Of a DNA stretch of 64,000 bases, positions 1 through 11,634 are shown in pieces; the stretch's first letter is position 1; the number at the start of each line of letters is the position of its first letter. The position numbers and the translations under genes are program-made. The notes beneath the pieces were generated by a model, which saw only the letters and a list, made by a program, of their open reading frames with translations, searched no databases and was not told the DNA's origin. The stretch is from Neonectria sp. B-13 (Eukaryota > Ascomycota > Sordariomycetes > Hypocreales > Nectriaceae), in NCBI GenBank assembly GCA_002682825.1, contig NOKP01000036.1, positions 310,001 through 374,000 on the forward strand, read 5' to 3'.

Positions 1-1128
1 CCTCTTCACAAAGCTTAACGAGCAAAGCCCGACCTCTCTCCTCATCTGCCCCCTTGGTCGTGAGGGCGGGCACCATGAAATCCCAGATCATCTGGAATGT
101 TACTTCTGGCGCGTCCGGCTCGGTCCTCATCAGCTCAACACACTTCAAGGTAGCAAGCCTCCAATCAGCCATCTCCTTTGGGCAGTGCACTGCAACAGAT
201 CAATCGTTAGCGAGCTCTCTATACCCCAACCCCACATCCTGTAGGCTACGAGCGAGTGCATACTCTGTAGGTTCTTCCAGCCTTGCTCGATTTTGGTCAA
301 GCGGCGCTCGAGCTTTTGGTTTTCACGCCCGAGACCGAATTGCGGCCGGCTGAATAGAGTTTCATTCAGGATGTCGAAAACCTTGCCCCTAAAGCGGTTC
401 TCGAAGTACTGAGAGGGAATGCGCTTCGAAACTAAGGGCTCGAAGAAGGCTCGGGTCTCGTTAGTCCGGTCCCAAGTGGAAGAAATCCGCTCTCTGCTAT
501 ACAGCTTTCTCACGACCGTGTGAGCCAAATTTCGGACCTCCATGAACTTGGATCGCACGTCACCGTCCAAGACGATGCCGCCTGGGGACTTCGTCAGAAT
601 ACCGCGTAGGTTGGCCACTTTCTCTTGGAGCTCCCTAGCTTTGTGTTGCTCTTCGGAGAGTTGGCGCTTCATGTTTTTCTGTTGGTCAGTAGCATCTGCC
701 ACCTGCGACCGCGCCTGATCAAGTTCGGACTCCTTCGTAGCGAGGCGGACTTTCAAATCATCAACCTCTCTATCCAAACTAGCATCTAGAGGAGGTGCTT
801 GCTCGGTTGCAGGAGCGGTCGCATGCCCAGGTCGATCCTTACTACCAAATATACGAATCTTGTGGTCGCTCTGTTAGATTGTTGCGCATCTCAGTCATGA
901 TAGATGATTCGGGGAGCTTACAAGGGATCCTCCAGAGAAGCCGGTTGAGAATCTCTGCTCTGGAATGACGGCACGCTCGGGTGTACTAGTGACAGTTTGG
1001 CATTCGGTTTTGATGATATCCCTCACTTGTTCAAGGTGAGCCGTAAGAATCTGGCGGAGCTCGTCGGACAACCGTCCATCGCCTCTCCAATCCATTGGCT
1101 CGCCTCGAAATACTGCTTCGTTCGCCAT
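1..1128 (-). CDS. Coiled-coil protein of unknown function (3' end outside window)
   Basis: Start codon at 1128. I rebuilt three exons: 1128-922, about 870-264 (the acceptor could instead be at 858; both keep phase) and 189 to beyond position 1. The second intron (263-190) has a GTATGC donor, a GCTAAC branch and a TTGCAG acceptor. Without it the frame stops at 145; with it the frame stays open to the window edge, which strongly supports it. The product starts with a short acidic/polar head, then a charged heptad-like stretch rich in E, K, R and Q (about residues 100-160) that should form a coiled coil, then a globular part rich in aromatic and basic residues. No catalytic motif or signal peptide was seen. 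I do not recognise the family. It is divergent from the Hsp70-like gene, with 785 bp between start codons, so the two may share a promoter. Confidence 0.7.
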
Positions 1129-1913
1129 AGCAGGCTGAGTGTATCGTCAAAAGTTAAGTGAGCCGTCTCAAACGATGATGTGAAGTAAACTCCCTTAAAA
1201 TACCCCAAGACCCTGTATTGTTCCTGCACAGAGATGAGCCACGGAGTGGGCTGGATATCCGCTCCTGTTCCTAAGCCGATGGGCCGTAGGCTTCGAGCCA
1301 TATCGGACCGGGCAACATAATCACATGACGGGTACTGTCCCGGATTTCTGACCTGCCGGGGCCAAATATCATTTTACGCACCGCTTTTCTTTGCTTCTGA
1401 TTGGTACCCGGAGCCCAGACGTGGTATCGGTGGCGCGTCATATCTTGCGCTGATGGGTTGGCGTAACACCCATACCTGGAACATGTGGGCTCAATAAGAC
1501 AAATAATATCATGATCATCTGTGGGCTGACTTTGAGTGTATTTGCTGTAGCGGCATCGTGTAGGCGGTATCTCTGACATGTGACTGGCATCAGGTCATCA
1601 TTTCATCATGTTTGATCCTGATTCCTAAAGTTAATTGTATGCCAGCGAGGCTTAAATGCTAGATAGTTTAAACGAGGGTGGGTATAGCTACAAAGTATAA
1701 AACTGCTGATACTATAAATAATCTACCTAAATTTAGTCCTTTTGTACAGCTAAAGTGTGGGTTAACGGAAAGCGGTGGGTGAGGCTTGGACATTTTGACC
1801 GGCTATCAATCCCTTCAACTACGAGCGAAGAACTCCCCGTCTCGGATTCCTTCGAATCTCCATTCAATTCCCTCACCCTCATCAAGATATATCTCATCTC
1901 TACAACGTGAGCA
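1129..1913. promoter_or_regulatory. Divergent intergenic region shared by coiled-coil and Hsp70-like genes
   Basis: 785 bp between two start codons pointing away from each other. Short open frames here (for example 1023-1301 and 1271-1579 on the minus strand) show no recognisable domain and I treat them as chance. The part at 1600-1740 is AT-rich. No clear TATA box could be assigned to either gene. Confidence 0.4.
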
Positions 1914-4100
1914 ATGAGTGATCGGCTCGTTAAGGGTATGGCGGACCTAATGGGCAGCGGCGCGCCTACGGTACCAGAGGCCGAGGACCGAGTCGTCATA
2001 TCTCTTGATTTCGGGACAACATTTTCTGGAATTGGCTATGCTTTCTGTATTCCAGGAAAGAAGCCAGAGCTTCGACCCATCGTGGATTGGCCGGGTCAGA
2101 GTGTCTCAGGCCGCACACAGCCGAAGATACCGTCCATAATATCTTACACTCCAGATGGTGCCAAACCGTTCAAATGGGGAGGCGAGCTGGACTGGAGAGA
2201 GGACTGCGTTCACGGCGTGAAGCTGCTTCTCGATCCAGATCAACCGGAGCCTTTATACCTTCCAGCAGGCAATAAGAAAAAGGAGATCAAAAAGTTGCCT
2301 AAGGACCCTGTTGACGTCGCAGGCGACTACATTGGAGCCATCTACACCCACGCCATGGCTAAAATCGAGTCTAAATGCGAGAAGGGGTACTTCCTTCTTT
2401 GCCAGAAGCAGTTTGTCTTGACTGTACCAGCTGTATGGTCAGACAAAGCAAAAGACAAGACACTTCGCGTTGGTATCTCCTGATTCTGCAGAAGTAAGGC
2501 AGCCCATCAGCTGACATATTGCCAGGCAGCAAAGAAAGCCGGGATCCACCCCGTGAGCCTAATAAAAGAACCAGAAGCCGCAGCATTATACACAATGTAC
2601 TGCCAGGAAAGGGCACTAGGGGTACGTTAGTTTGCCTTTGCTCGGTAATTTTTGAACATTTACCTTACTGATGCAGATTGGCGATGCCTTCGTTGTGTGT
2701 GACGCAGGTGGCGGAACGGTAGATCTAATCACGTACGAGGTAGTTGCGACATCACCGAGTCTGGAACTGGCCGAAGTTGTCCCAGGATCTGGTCAGTAAA
2801 TCCCAAATATCCAAATAATGCTAAAATTAAGTTGGGAATAGGTGGCATGGCTGGCTCTCTTGGGCTGAACAAGAGGTTTGCCGAGACGGTCCAGGACCTT
2901 GTTGGGGAGGAGGAATGGATACGACTGAAAAAGGGCAAAGGATGGGCATACGCGTACGACTACTTTGATCAATATGTCAAGCGGAGTTTTTGCGGTGACA
3001 TCGAGGCAGAGTACTTTGTTAACTTTCCTCAAGCGGGACTGGAGGATAATCTGTCTGAAGGACTTGAAAAGGATTGCTGGGCGATGAGTGGGTGAGTTTC
3101 GCCATTTAATCCCGCGCCATGGATGAGACTAACTCTAGATAATATAAAGAGCAAAGGTGAAGCAAGTCTTCGACCCTATTGTAAACGATATCCTTCGCTT
3201 CGTTGACGAGCAGGTCAAGAATACGCTTATAACGCGACAGGGTCGGGGGATCAATGTCAGAATCACTTGTACATCTCAGGAACCCTTCTCTGACTCGTCT
3301 AGGGAATATTCCTTGTCGGCGGCTTTGGTGCTAGCCAGTATCTCAAGGAATGCATACAAAAGGCACACCCTGATGTCCAGGTGGGCAATCTCACTGATTC
3401 TTAGCGGCGCTCAAGTTGACACTCTGCGTCAGGTTATACAGCCCGATGATGCTTGGGCCGCAATTCTCAAGTACGCGAGACGCTCTTTAGGCCCTGATTC
3501 TGACTTTGGCTAATCCATACATAGAGGCGCCCTACTGAGCCGATTGCCACAGCAGGCAGCTGTGGTCGCGACAAAGGCAACACATCACTACGGGGTATCT
3601 GCGTTGTCCATTTACGAACCGGCTCTCGACAAAAGGCGGCCAACTGAGGTTCATCAGTGTGACGGAGTGACGCGGACTTTGAGGGTGAAAGGATCTAGTT
3701 CCGAGATACTTCCTTGAAATCAACTGACGAAACATAGATGACCTGGTACATATACATTGGCGAGGACCTGAAGAGAGACCAGACCATCAAGTTCTCATTT
3801 TATCGGACCCTGAACGCAAACTACAACGACAATGAACTCATTTTCAGGGACAAGCTAATCACATCCGATTCGCCAATCCCGCCGAATCATCCGACTCAGG
3901 AAACTAAAGAGGTGTGCACCCTAGAAGCCGACTTGCGGGATGTCGATAGGACTCTCTTGAAACAGAAAACCGGCGTTGATGGCCTCACCTATTACGACGT
4001 ACACTATGATCTTGCTGTATCAACGCAAACCGCGACCATGAAATTTTGGTTAGAATTTCAGGGGAAGGAAGCAGGATCTGTTAATGCTACCTATGATTGA
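1914..4100 (+). CDS. Hsp70-like (HSPA12-type) actin-fold ATPase
   Basis: Nine exons: 1914-2472, 2530-2621, 2677-2791, 2842-3091, 3150-3255, 3303-3380, 3433-3470, 3525-3684, 3738-4100, giving 586 residues. All phases agree. The nucleotide-binding motifs appear only after splicing: phosphate-1 loop LDFGTTFSG near residue 30, an EPEAA motif near 205, phosphate-2 DAGGGTVDL near 226 and the adenosine motif LVGGFGASQYL near 378. These are the marks of the Hsp70/actin superfamily. The length and the lack of a classical peptide-binding domain fit the HSPA12-like group that is expanded in fungi. The role is unknown; some Hsp70-like fungal proteins sit near self-recognition genes. ATPase activity is inferred from intact motifs. 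The gene is divergent from the coiled-coil gene on its left. Confidence 0.85.
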
Positions 4101-4859
4101 ATGTCGATGTCAGTGCTAGGGCGATGATAGGGCTTGGCAGTTAATGTGCACCGTTTTGTATTCGTCGATAGCTATAGTCTCTCAGAAATGCTTAAAAACG
4201 CCCTCTCTTTCTGGGGTTGTAGCACCCATGCAAGGCGGCCAGACGATCCCTAATTATTGTCCGCCGTTGCATGCAGTCTCACCATTGAAGTCAGGGCCGG
4301 TATTCTGGGCAAGCCCAACTGGCAACGGAACTCAGAAGGAAGAAGCGGGGCGAGTAGTACGCGAAGTAACTTCTGTTTGTTTCTTGATGTATTACTAAGT
4401 TCGAAACCTGATCAACGGCTTGCTTGCGTTTGTGGACGACATGCCTAGTCTCAGCTTAGCAGTCTTGAGACATCTGCACCGAGGCTGACTAGGCGCCCGT
4501 ACCATTTGGGGCGTTCCAACTACCAGACCATCGTAAGGCTAGACTATTAGGAAATCCGTCCAAGGTCTGGCTAGGTGAGGCTGTATATTTTCTGCTGTTT
4601 GGGGTTGCGAAGAGCTGCGTTCCGGGATTGTGATCCTGTTTTGCCGTCTTGATCCTCCTTTGACCTCCGTGGAGACTGTCTCAAAAGGGATCGGCACGTG
4701 ACCCATCAAACGAGCAACCTTACCTCAGCAAGCTCAAGCCATTTGCGTCATGCCTAAGGCATCACACGGCACTATACCTAATCGGTAGGGTGCTCGACCA
4801 AATGGCCTAAGTGCCATGTTATGGATTTTTGGCCTAAGTCAAGATTGTCTGAATGAGAG
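4101..4859. other. Intergenic region, no gene seen
   Basis: Normal base composition. Short frames at 4144-4448 carry no recognisable domain. The right edge is the abrupt change into AT-rich sequence. Confidence 0.5.
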
Positions 4860-6324
4860 CAATTTAACCATTTCAACCTTATTTTCCCCTATAGGCAGCT
4901 ATTACACAGTAGAATTGATATATACAATTGAATTCTCTACTCTTTCTTAACAGCCTAGTAAAATCTTAATAATATTAGATTAAACCTTCCCCTATTATAG
5001 TGTATAACTTAACCTAATAACTCTAGAAAGTAGAGAATAGCTATGAATTACTACTTTAACTACTAATTACTATTATAAATACATTAGATCTTAAGTATAA
5101 ACATTAGAAAAGTAAGTAAGTAATATATACAAATATATATCCTAAATATACTACTTAATACTTACTAAGTTTATCTAAGTATATATAAAAACTTAAGGTA
5201 ATAATAGCTATAGAGATTAACCTATAATACGTGCTAAGCGCCTTAGAGATGTAATATATACTTAACCAGAGGTACTAGAGGCAATACGATAACATCCTGC
5301 GTTTAGTGTAGGAGGAATTGTCACTGTGAAGGCGCTGAGAAAGGAAATGAAAGTGTTGGAGAAGAGTACAAAATCAAGTTTCATGAGGGCAATAGGGGTT
5401 TCAGTTTGGGTTGGATACTATATACTGGTGGTTACTGTGATGGATTCAGCCTGCTTGTTCTAGGGCTGAGACTGTACAGCAAGACCCAACGCGTCTATGA
5501 TACAGTGGGCAGCACATCAGTGGCATATTAAAGACCGCTGACCGTGAACATCAATGTGCTATTACATAAGCACACACTTGCATAGAACAAATTCTTATGC
5601 TTATTTTTACTACTAGTTATTACTTGCATTCTGAAATAGTTATGTACTAATTATATCAGGCCAATCTTTGTAAAATGCACAAATCGATTCTTATCTCAGC
5701 GGAAGTCTAAGCCATAACTCAGCCATGTTACAAGATGCGAAGCCTTGTTAGCACTCGCCCGAATACCCCTGCGACAGACCCTCCCTCTCAAGCTGTCAAC
5801 CTGTCAACCTAGCGCCTGGCCCCCAATTCGCACCTTGAGGTACCTTATGGACGCCAATCACTATGCTAAGCTAATCGAGCTATTAGCAATTGGTAGCTGC
5901 TACATTATAACACTAGCCATCTTCAGTTGTATCTACTATACCTCTATATAAGAAAGGCAGTCTTTAACTCTTTAGGCTACTTGCATATTATTGCCTAACA
6001 TTCAGTATACTACTATAGTGATTGGACATAGAAAACCAGTAAAGTCCTAGCTCTGACTGACCCTTATTCCTTATTCTTCTTAACTCTTTAGTAATTGCCC
6101 TTAGATATAAGTTACTCCTTTATATACTAATATATTAGACTTATTGTTTATTGCTAGAAGTATAGTTAGTATTGTATTACTTAGTATTATAGTTACTTAA
6201 GGGTTAATTAACTACTATGTAGCATTTTAAAGCTAGATATCTAATGTTACTTATATAATTAAGAAGTGCTTCTGCCTTTTTGACCTACTTAAGAGTTTAT
6301 ATTAATAACTTAAATAGTACTAAT
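4860..6324. other. AT-rich, RIP-like sequence, left block
   Basis: Very rich in TA, with runs such as TATATA and TTAATA and almost no open frame. This is the composition left by RIP in ascomycetes. A less affected patch at about 5280-5830 keeps a more normal GC level. I could not recognise the original element. Confidence 0.6.
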
Positions 6325-6895
6325 GTGGCAGGGGCAAAGGAATAAGTGGGCTAGCTGGTTGCTAGCAGGGATGTAATTGGGTGTGGAAGGGGGCTGCCGC
6401 AAGGAGGGTTAAGTAGGGAAGGAGGGAGAGGGTCTTTTTCTTTTCATCATCATCTTGAGAGACAAGAGACTTGAGAGATTCTTACTGCAGAGAGACGAGA
6501 GATATGAGCTCATTGAGCTCAAAGCTCTACCCTTTGCCTTTGTTTTCTAGGAGTTTATTCTGTATTTTACATTCGAAATCACCACTCTATTCTAGGTCGA
6601 ACCTCTGTCTTCTACAACGCCGATTGTCAAGCCAACTGTAGGCCTTTTCGATGCCTTGCCAACATTCTTTCCCGCTTTCGGCTTGATAATCAACCTCATG
6701 AGATACTTCCCTATTAGGAGGTACTAAACACTAGACTGCCTGACCACATACGCGCTGTCTGGTGCAGCTTTGGGCTGACCGACTGAGACGCCTGTGCGAC
6801 GCATTTCTGTGTACCTCACTAAGGGACTGTCATCCATTTGGGGTGTTGTTTCTTGTCCCTTTCCGCCGCCAAACTAATCCTAAGCTAAAGATAGT
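6325..6895. other. Normal-GC island between two AT-rich blocks
   Basis: About 570 bp with ordinary GC, including a purine-rich GAGA stretch (about 6370-6510) and C-rich segments. It sits just upstream of the dead NACHT-ankyrin frame, so it could be that gene's promoter and 5' region. It could instead be a solo LTR or other insertion. I did not find matching ends or a target-site duplication. Confidence 0.35.
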
Positions 6896-7039
6896 AAAAT
6901 ACTTATAAATATAAAATCTTATATAAAAGATTATAAGAAGCTTATTAGAGACCTTAAGACTAAGTTGAATAAGTTTAATTAAGTATTCTACTAAGGTACT
7001 AGAGTGTAATTTTATACTATTAATAGCTATCTTATATAT

Positions 7040-9829
7040 CCCTTTTAATAAAGTATACTATAAAAGCTTAATAAGAATATTAATAACTTTATCTCTTATT
7101 TATCTTTTATTATAAAATTATTATAATAGAGTAATATCTATAGGGTATAAGATAATATTAAGAATACTAAAGTATTACTTAACCTAGCAAGAGCTACCTA
7201 GGTCTCTTTAGGTATTAGAGAATAGCTTAAGGCCTTAGATGCTATAATTAGTTTTAATAAGACTATTAAGAAGAAGTATTCTAGTATAGAGTTATAGTTT
7301 ATAAAAGGTATAGCCTTTATAATATAGCTTAAGAAGTCTTATTCTTTCCTCTAGCTTATCAGTTTTATAGAATATAGTAAGTCTATATTATACTCTATAG
7401 CTATTTAGTATACCTTCTAATATTATAAAGTGAACTAAAGTATTATTATAGCCTTCTTCTTCTTTACTTTTAATAATAAGAGCAAATAGGATGTATTTAT
7501 TATACTCTATACTCTTATACTATAGCTATTAAGCTAACTTAACAATAGATATACCTTTCTCTTATAGCTATATAATAATTATTATAATACCTTACTATTA
7601 AACCTAGCTTTACTGGACTGCCTTTAATAGCTTATATAAGCATTTAAAGATATATATATTATTCTAGATACCTTAGATAAGAGCTTAAGGGATAAGTATT
7701 AAAAGGCTATATTATAAGTTTTAGCTAAGCTATATATATAAATTAAGCCTAATCTATACCTTCTTATCTTAAGTTAAAATAAGATTAACATTTAAAAGAA
7801 GCTAGGCATATTGCCTAAAGAGATAATCAAAATGAAAAATAATTCTATAAATAAGAATATTATATCTTTTATCTCTTAGTATCTCTATATTAATTAATAG
7901 CTTTGAAAATAGAAGGAGTATTATACTTAGATTGAGACTATACTTATTATATAAGCTTAAGGTATATAAGTATACTTTTATTAAGCCTTATAAGTAGCTA
8001 TTAATATAAGATAGGTTTTACTAAGTAGAGTATTAATTTAAAGTACTAGCTAGTTATCTATATAGTAAAGACCTTTTTGAATATCTTCTTAGTTCCCTTC
8101 TTTAAACACTAGATAATACATATGAATAAATACTTAGTAATATCCTATTGACTTCTAGGGACTATACCTAGTAGATGCTAATACTGCTCTATTGTATAAG
8201 AAGACCTTTAATAGTAGTAAAGCTTATAGATAGAATTACTATTGAACTTAGTAATAGGCTAAGATTCAATCTAAAGTATAAACTTAATAATACTAATGCA
8301 ATTTAATAAGTCTACTCTAGCTTTACTAAGTTAAATGTATATCCTAATACTTAAGAAGCTATTATATATATTACTTATTTTTCTATTTAAAAGTACTTAG
8401 AATCTAAGTAGAAAGGCTATCCTAAGAGTATATACTTATTTAGTATAAGAAAATAGTATACTAATACTCAAATGGCTTATATTTACTTAATAGTCCTACT
8501 AGAGTCTAGAATAATAGTATTAGTATTAACCTACTAATAATAAGAAAATTTTATACTAATGCATTATACTATTTAATACTAGCTAAGCTATTTTTAAGCT
8601 AGAAATAAAAATTCTTAGGTAGTAGTTTAAATCCTTTAACTCTTTAGAAGTACTAAAAGCCTTTTTAAATACTAGTTTACTACTTAGAATATTAATGATT
8701 TTAGGGGTAAGGCATTTTATTAAAGAGCTATATTACTATTGTACTATGCTTTACTTCTTAGGCTTAGTATAAGTATACTTTTACTTCTAGATAATAAAGT
8801 GCTTTCTACTTTTCTAGATACTAGAGGTGAATAATATAAAGCTAATCTATAGATAGTATTAGCTAGAGGTTATAATAAGATTATCTAGCTTCTCCTTAAT
8901 AATAATACTAATATTAATGCATAAGGTAGACTGTATAGAATAGTACTTTAGGTAGTATTAGCTAAAGGTTATAATAAGATTGTTTAACTTCTCTTTAATA
9001 ATAATGCTAATATTAATATATAAGGTATAAAGAATAGAATAGTACTTTAAATAGCATTAGCTAAAGGTTATAATAAGATTGTTTAACTTCTTCTTAATAA
9101 TAATGCTAATATTAATGCATAAGATAGAGTATATAGAATAGTACTTTAGGCAGTATTAGATAGAGGTTATAATAAGGTTATCTAGCTTTTCCTTAATAAT
9201 AATACTAATATTAATACATAAGGTAGAAGGTATAGAATAGCACTTTAAGCAGTATTAGCTAAAGGTTATAATAAGATTGTTTAACTTCTTCTTAATAATA
9301 ATACTAATATTAATACATAAGATAGATTGTATAGAATAGTACTTTAAGTAGTATTAGCTAAAGATTATAATAAGATTGTTTAGCTTTTCCTTAATAATAA
9401 TACTAATATTAATATATAAGATACAAAGAATAGAATAGTACTTTAGATAGTATTAACTAAAGATTATAATAAGATTGTTTAACTTCTCCTTAATAATAAT
9501 ATTAATATTAATACATAAGGTAAACTATATAGAATAGCACTCTAGGTAGTATTAGCTAAAGGTTATAATAAGATTATCTAGCTTCTTCTCAATAATAATA
9601 TTAATATTAATGCATAAGGTAGAAAGCATAAAATAGCACTTTAAGTAGCATTAGCTAAAGGTTATAATAAGGTTATCCAGCTTCTCCTTAACAATAATGC
9701 CAATATCTATACATAAGATAGAAAGCATAGAACAGTACTCTAGGCAGTATTAACACTCTAGGCAGCATTAGCTAAAGGTTACAATAAGATTGTATAGCTT
9801 CTCCTTGATAAGCTTAGTAGTGTTTGAAC
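7040..9829 (+). pseudogene. RIP-inactivated NACHT NTPase with C-terminal ankyrin repeats (NLR-like)
   Basis: Read in one frame from about 7040 to 7960, the only stops are TAA, TAG or TGA at positions where CAA, CAG, CGA or TGG would fit, as RIP produces. Recognisable remnants are a degraded P-loop near 7360 (S-K-S-I-L), a Walker B region near 7650 reading IYIILDTLDKS, and a sensor-like stretch near 7760 reading LYLLILS before a stop at the usual arginine. A later segment near 8360 reads ITYFSI-stop-KYLESK, matching the HFSVQEYL motif after fungal NACHT domains. It lies in a different frame from the NACHT part, so an indel or lost intron lies between. Ankyrin repeats follow from 8859, ending at a TGA near 9829. 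Such proteins are STAND-type recognition receptors; this copy cannot be translated. Confidence 0.82.
8859..9800 (+). repeat. Ten degenerate ankyrin-coding repeats, 99-bp period
   Basis: A landmark TTA (leucine codon of the ankyrin helix) recurs at 8859, 8958, 9057, 9156, 9255, 9354, 9453, 9552, 9651 and 9750, exactly 99 bp each time. That equals 33 codons, the ankyrin repeat length. Each unit reads roughly ALAKGYNKIVQLLLNNNANI with RIP-type changes. The last unit carries an 18-bp direct duplication (about 9736-9770) that adds six codons without shifting frame. Regular repeat length and homology exclude a CRISPR array. Confidence 0.88.
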
Positions 9830-11398
9830 CTATTAAGGTTAATGATTAAGGATTAGTATTATATTGTAGTATAGATTGAACTAGGATAAATTATAACTTC
9901 CTTATTTAAATGTATATATTGCATCTAGTGATAGAGATTAATAATAAAAGCTCTTGATTTCTATACTAATAATAGTCTAAGGGTCAGTCTTAAATACATA
10001 ACTTTTAAAGATAATAGAAGATAATAGATATCCCTAGCCAGACTATTAAGGCTATATCATATAATTAGAAAGCAATCTCTATTGTTTTCCATTAAAAGCT
10101 AACAAATATATCTCTAAGCTATAAGTCTTCTCAATATAGATCAGCTCTTCTTCCTACCTCCTTACTAGACCTATTAATACAGTAGGTATAAGTATCTCCC
10201 TTAATAATCTAGAAAAGATTAGTATATAACATAAGACTATTATTATACTAGGTTAACTAACTATATCCTATTCTTTATACCCATTCATAGGTTCTTATTT
10301 ATAGTAGGGCATAGTAGGAGAGCTTATAGTATAGTCTGTTTATATAATAAGATTACTAAAGAGTATAGCTTTACATCTAGTAGTTGCTAAACAGAACTCC
10401 TCAGCCAATTCTTTATTATATCTAAAGGACTTAAGGTAGTTTTTCCAATTCTTAAGATAGTAGTCTATATAGAGATTAAAACTATTACTAAAATCTAACT
10501 TATCCTATTGCTAATAGACAGAGGTATTATAGATCTTCCTAGTGTTTCTATAGGGTTAATTAGATAGGAGACTTAAAAGAAGAGCTTTAGAAACTTAATG
10601 GATCTATTAAGTAAGAAATACCCTTATAGTATAAAGTAAAATCAGTGAAAATAGTTGCTAGATAGATTAGGTTAACTTAGAGTACTAAATAAATATATGT
10701 TATCTTACTATAACTAGCTATAGGAAGAACAACATAATATCAGTATGAATAATTGCTTATATGGCCTAATTAGGAAGTTATAGCCTTATTTAATACTACT
10801 ATATAGTAATTCAGCTAGTGCAGAAAGCTATAACTAGGCTATATCCTTAGGGAAATATATTCAACAGCTTAGTCTCCTAGGAGACTATATACTATACTAT
10901 AGAAAGATCAAAGGCCCTCTTTAACTAATATACAGTTAAGGCATACATAGATAGTATACTATTTATTCCTTATCTTATTAGGTTAATATTAATATATTAA
11001 TATTAAATATAGCTATACTTAATACTAATATAAGCACTAAGAAGGGGGGAGTATATTTAATGTATAATATAATAGCCAGATCTATAGTTTCAAATGGACT
11101 TTTAGTAATTAAATAGTCTAGCTCTGAATAATAAATGCTAATTATTCATAGAATGCATATTAAAAGAAGATTCAAAAAGTAGATTAAAATATAATAAAAT
11201 CATTTAAAGCTTATTCTACTATTAAATATTTTATTTATATTTATTAGGCCTCCTCTATGCTAGTATTAGCAATTTTCCCTTCCTTAGCGCTTATATAGCT
11301 GGTTTAATAGCATCCAGTTTTGGGGGTTTAAGACTCTGCTTCTAGAGGCATATACCTCAGAAAATGGAGACAGATGGTCCATGGATAAGAACTTGACA
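9830..11398. other. AT-rich, RIP-like sequence, right block
   Basis: Continues the AT-rich composition to about 11,270, then returns to normal GC. It may hold further repeat or transposon remains, but I found no motif solid enough to name one. No usable open frame was seen. Confidence 0.5.
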
Positions 11399-11433
11399 GG
11401 ATCCCGTATTTTCTGAGAGCTATAGTCGTATGT
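11399..11433 (-). pseudogene. 5' fragment of a 5S rRNA gene
   Basis: 35 nt matching the first third of the 5S gene 80 bp to its right (same isotype, two substitutions), then unrelated sequence. It lacks the internal control region and the 3' helix strand, so it cannot make 5S rRNA. It sits at the edge of the AT-rich block. Confidence 0.8.
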
Positions 11434-11504
11434 ACCTGAGACTGCAGTGAGTCGATATATGAGGGCATTGTTACCCTATTGCTTTATAAGCACCCACAAC
11501 GAGC

Positions 11505-11511
11505 AAAAAAA
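11505..11511 (-). terminator. RNA polymerase III T-run terminator of 5S gene
   Basis: Seven A on the plus strand, so seven T on the transcribed sense, starting 5 nt after the 5S 3' end. Confidence 0.75.
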
Positions 11512-11515
11512 GAAG

Positions 11516-11634
11516 ACATACAACAGTGAGGATTCCCCGGTCGTCACCGACCCGAGTACTAATTCACCGCTTCTCAGCTTGACTAAGGGAGAGCGGACGG
11601 GATCCCGTATTTTCTAAGAGCTATGGTCGTATGT
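11516..11634 (-). rRNA. 5S ribosomal RNA (isotype B)
   Basis: Exactly 119 nt. The ends pair as helix I (ACATACGAC with GTTGTATGT). The sequence carries the fungal 5S core GATCCCGTCCGCTC and the C-box-like GGTCGGTGACGACC region used as the internal polymerase III promoter. A T-run follows. It is identical over all 119 nt to the plus-strand copy at 49253-49371. Open frames drawn through it (for example 11583-11867) are spurious. Confidence 0.93.

Noticed and set aside
8859..9800. Regular repeats considered as a CRISPR array
   Set aside because: The whole 99-bp unit is repeated with no unique spacers, encodes ankyrin repeats and lies in a fungal genome.
9830..11270. Possible retrotransposon relic
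   Set aside because: Composition fits a RIP-mutated repeat, but I could not find a reverse transcriptase, integrase or LTR pair by eye, so I do not name an element.
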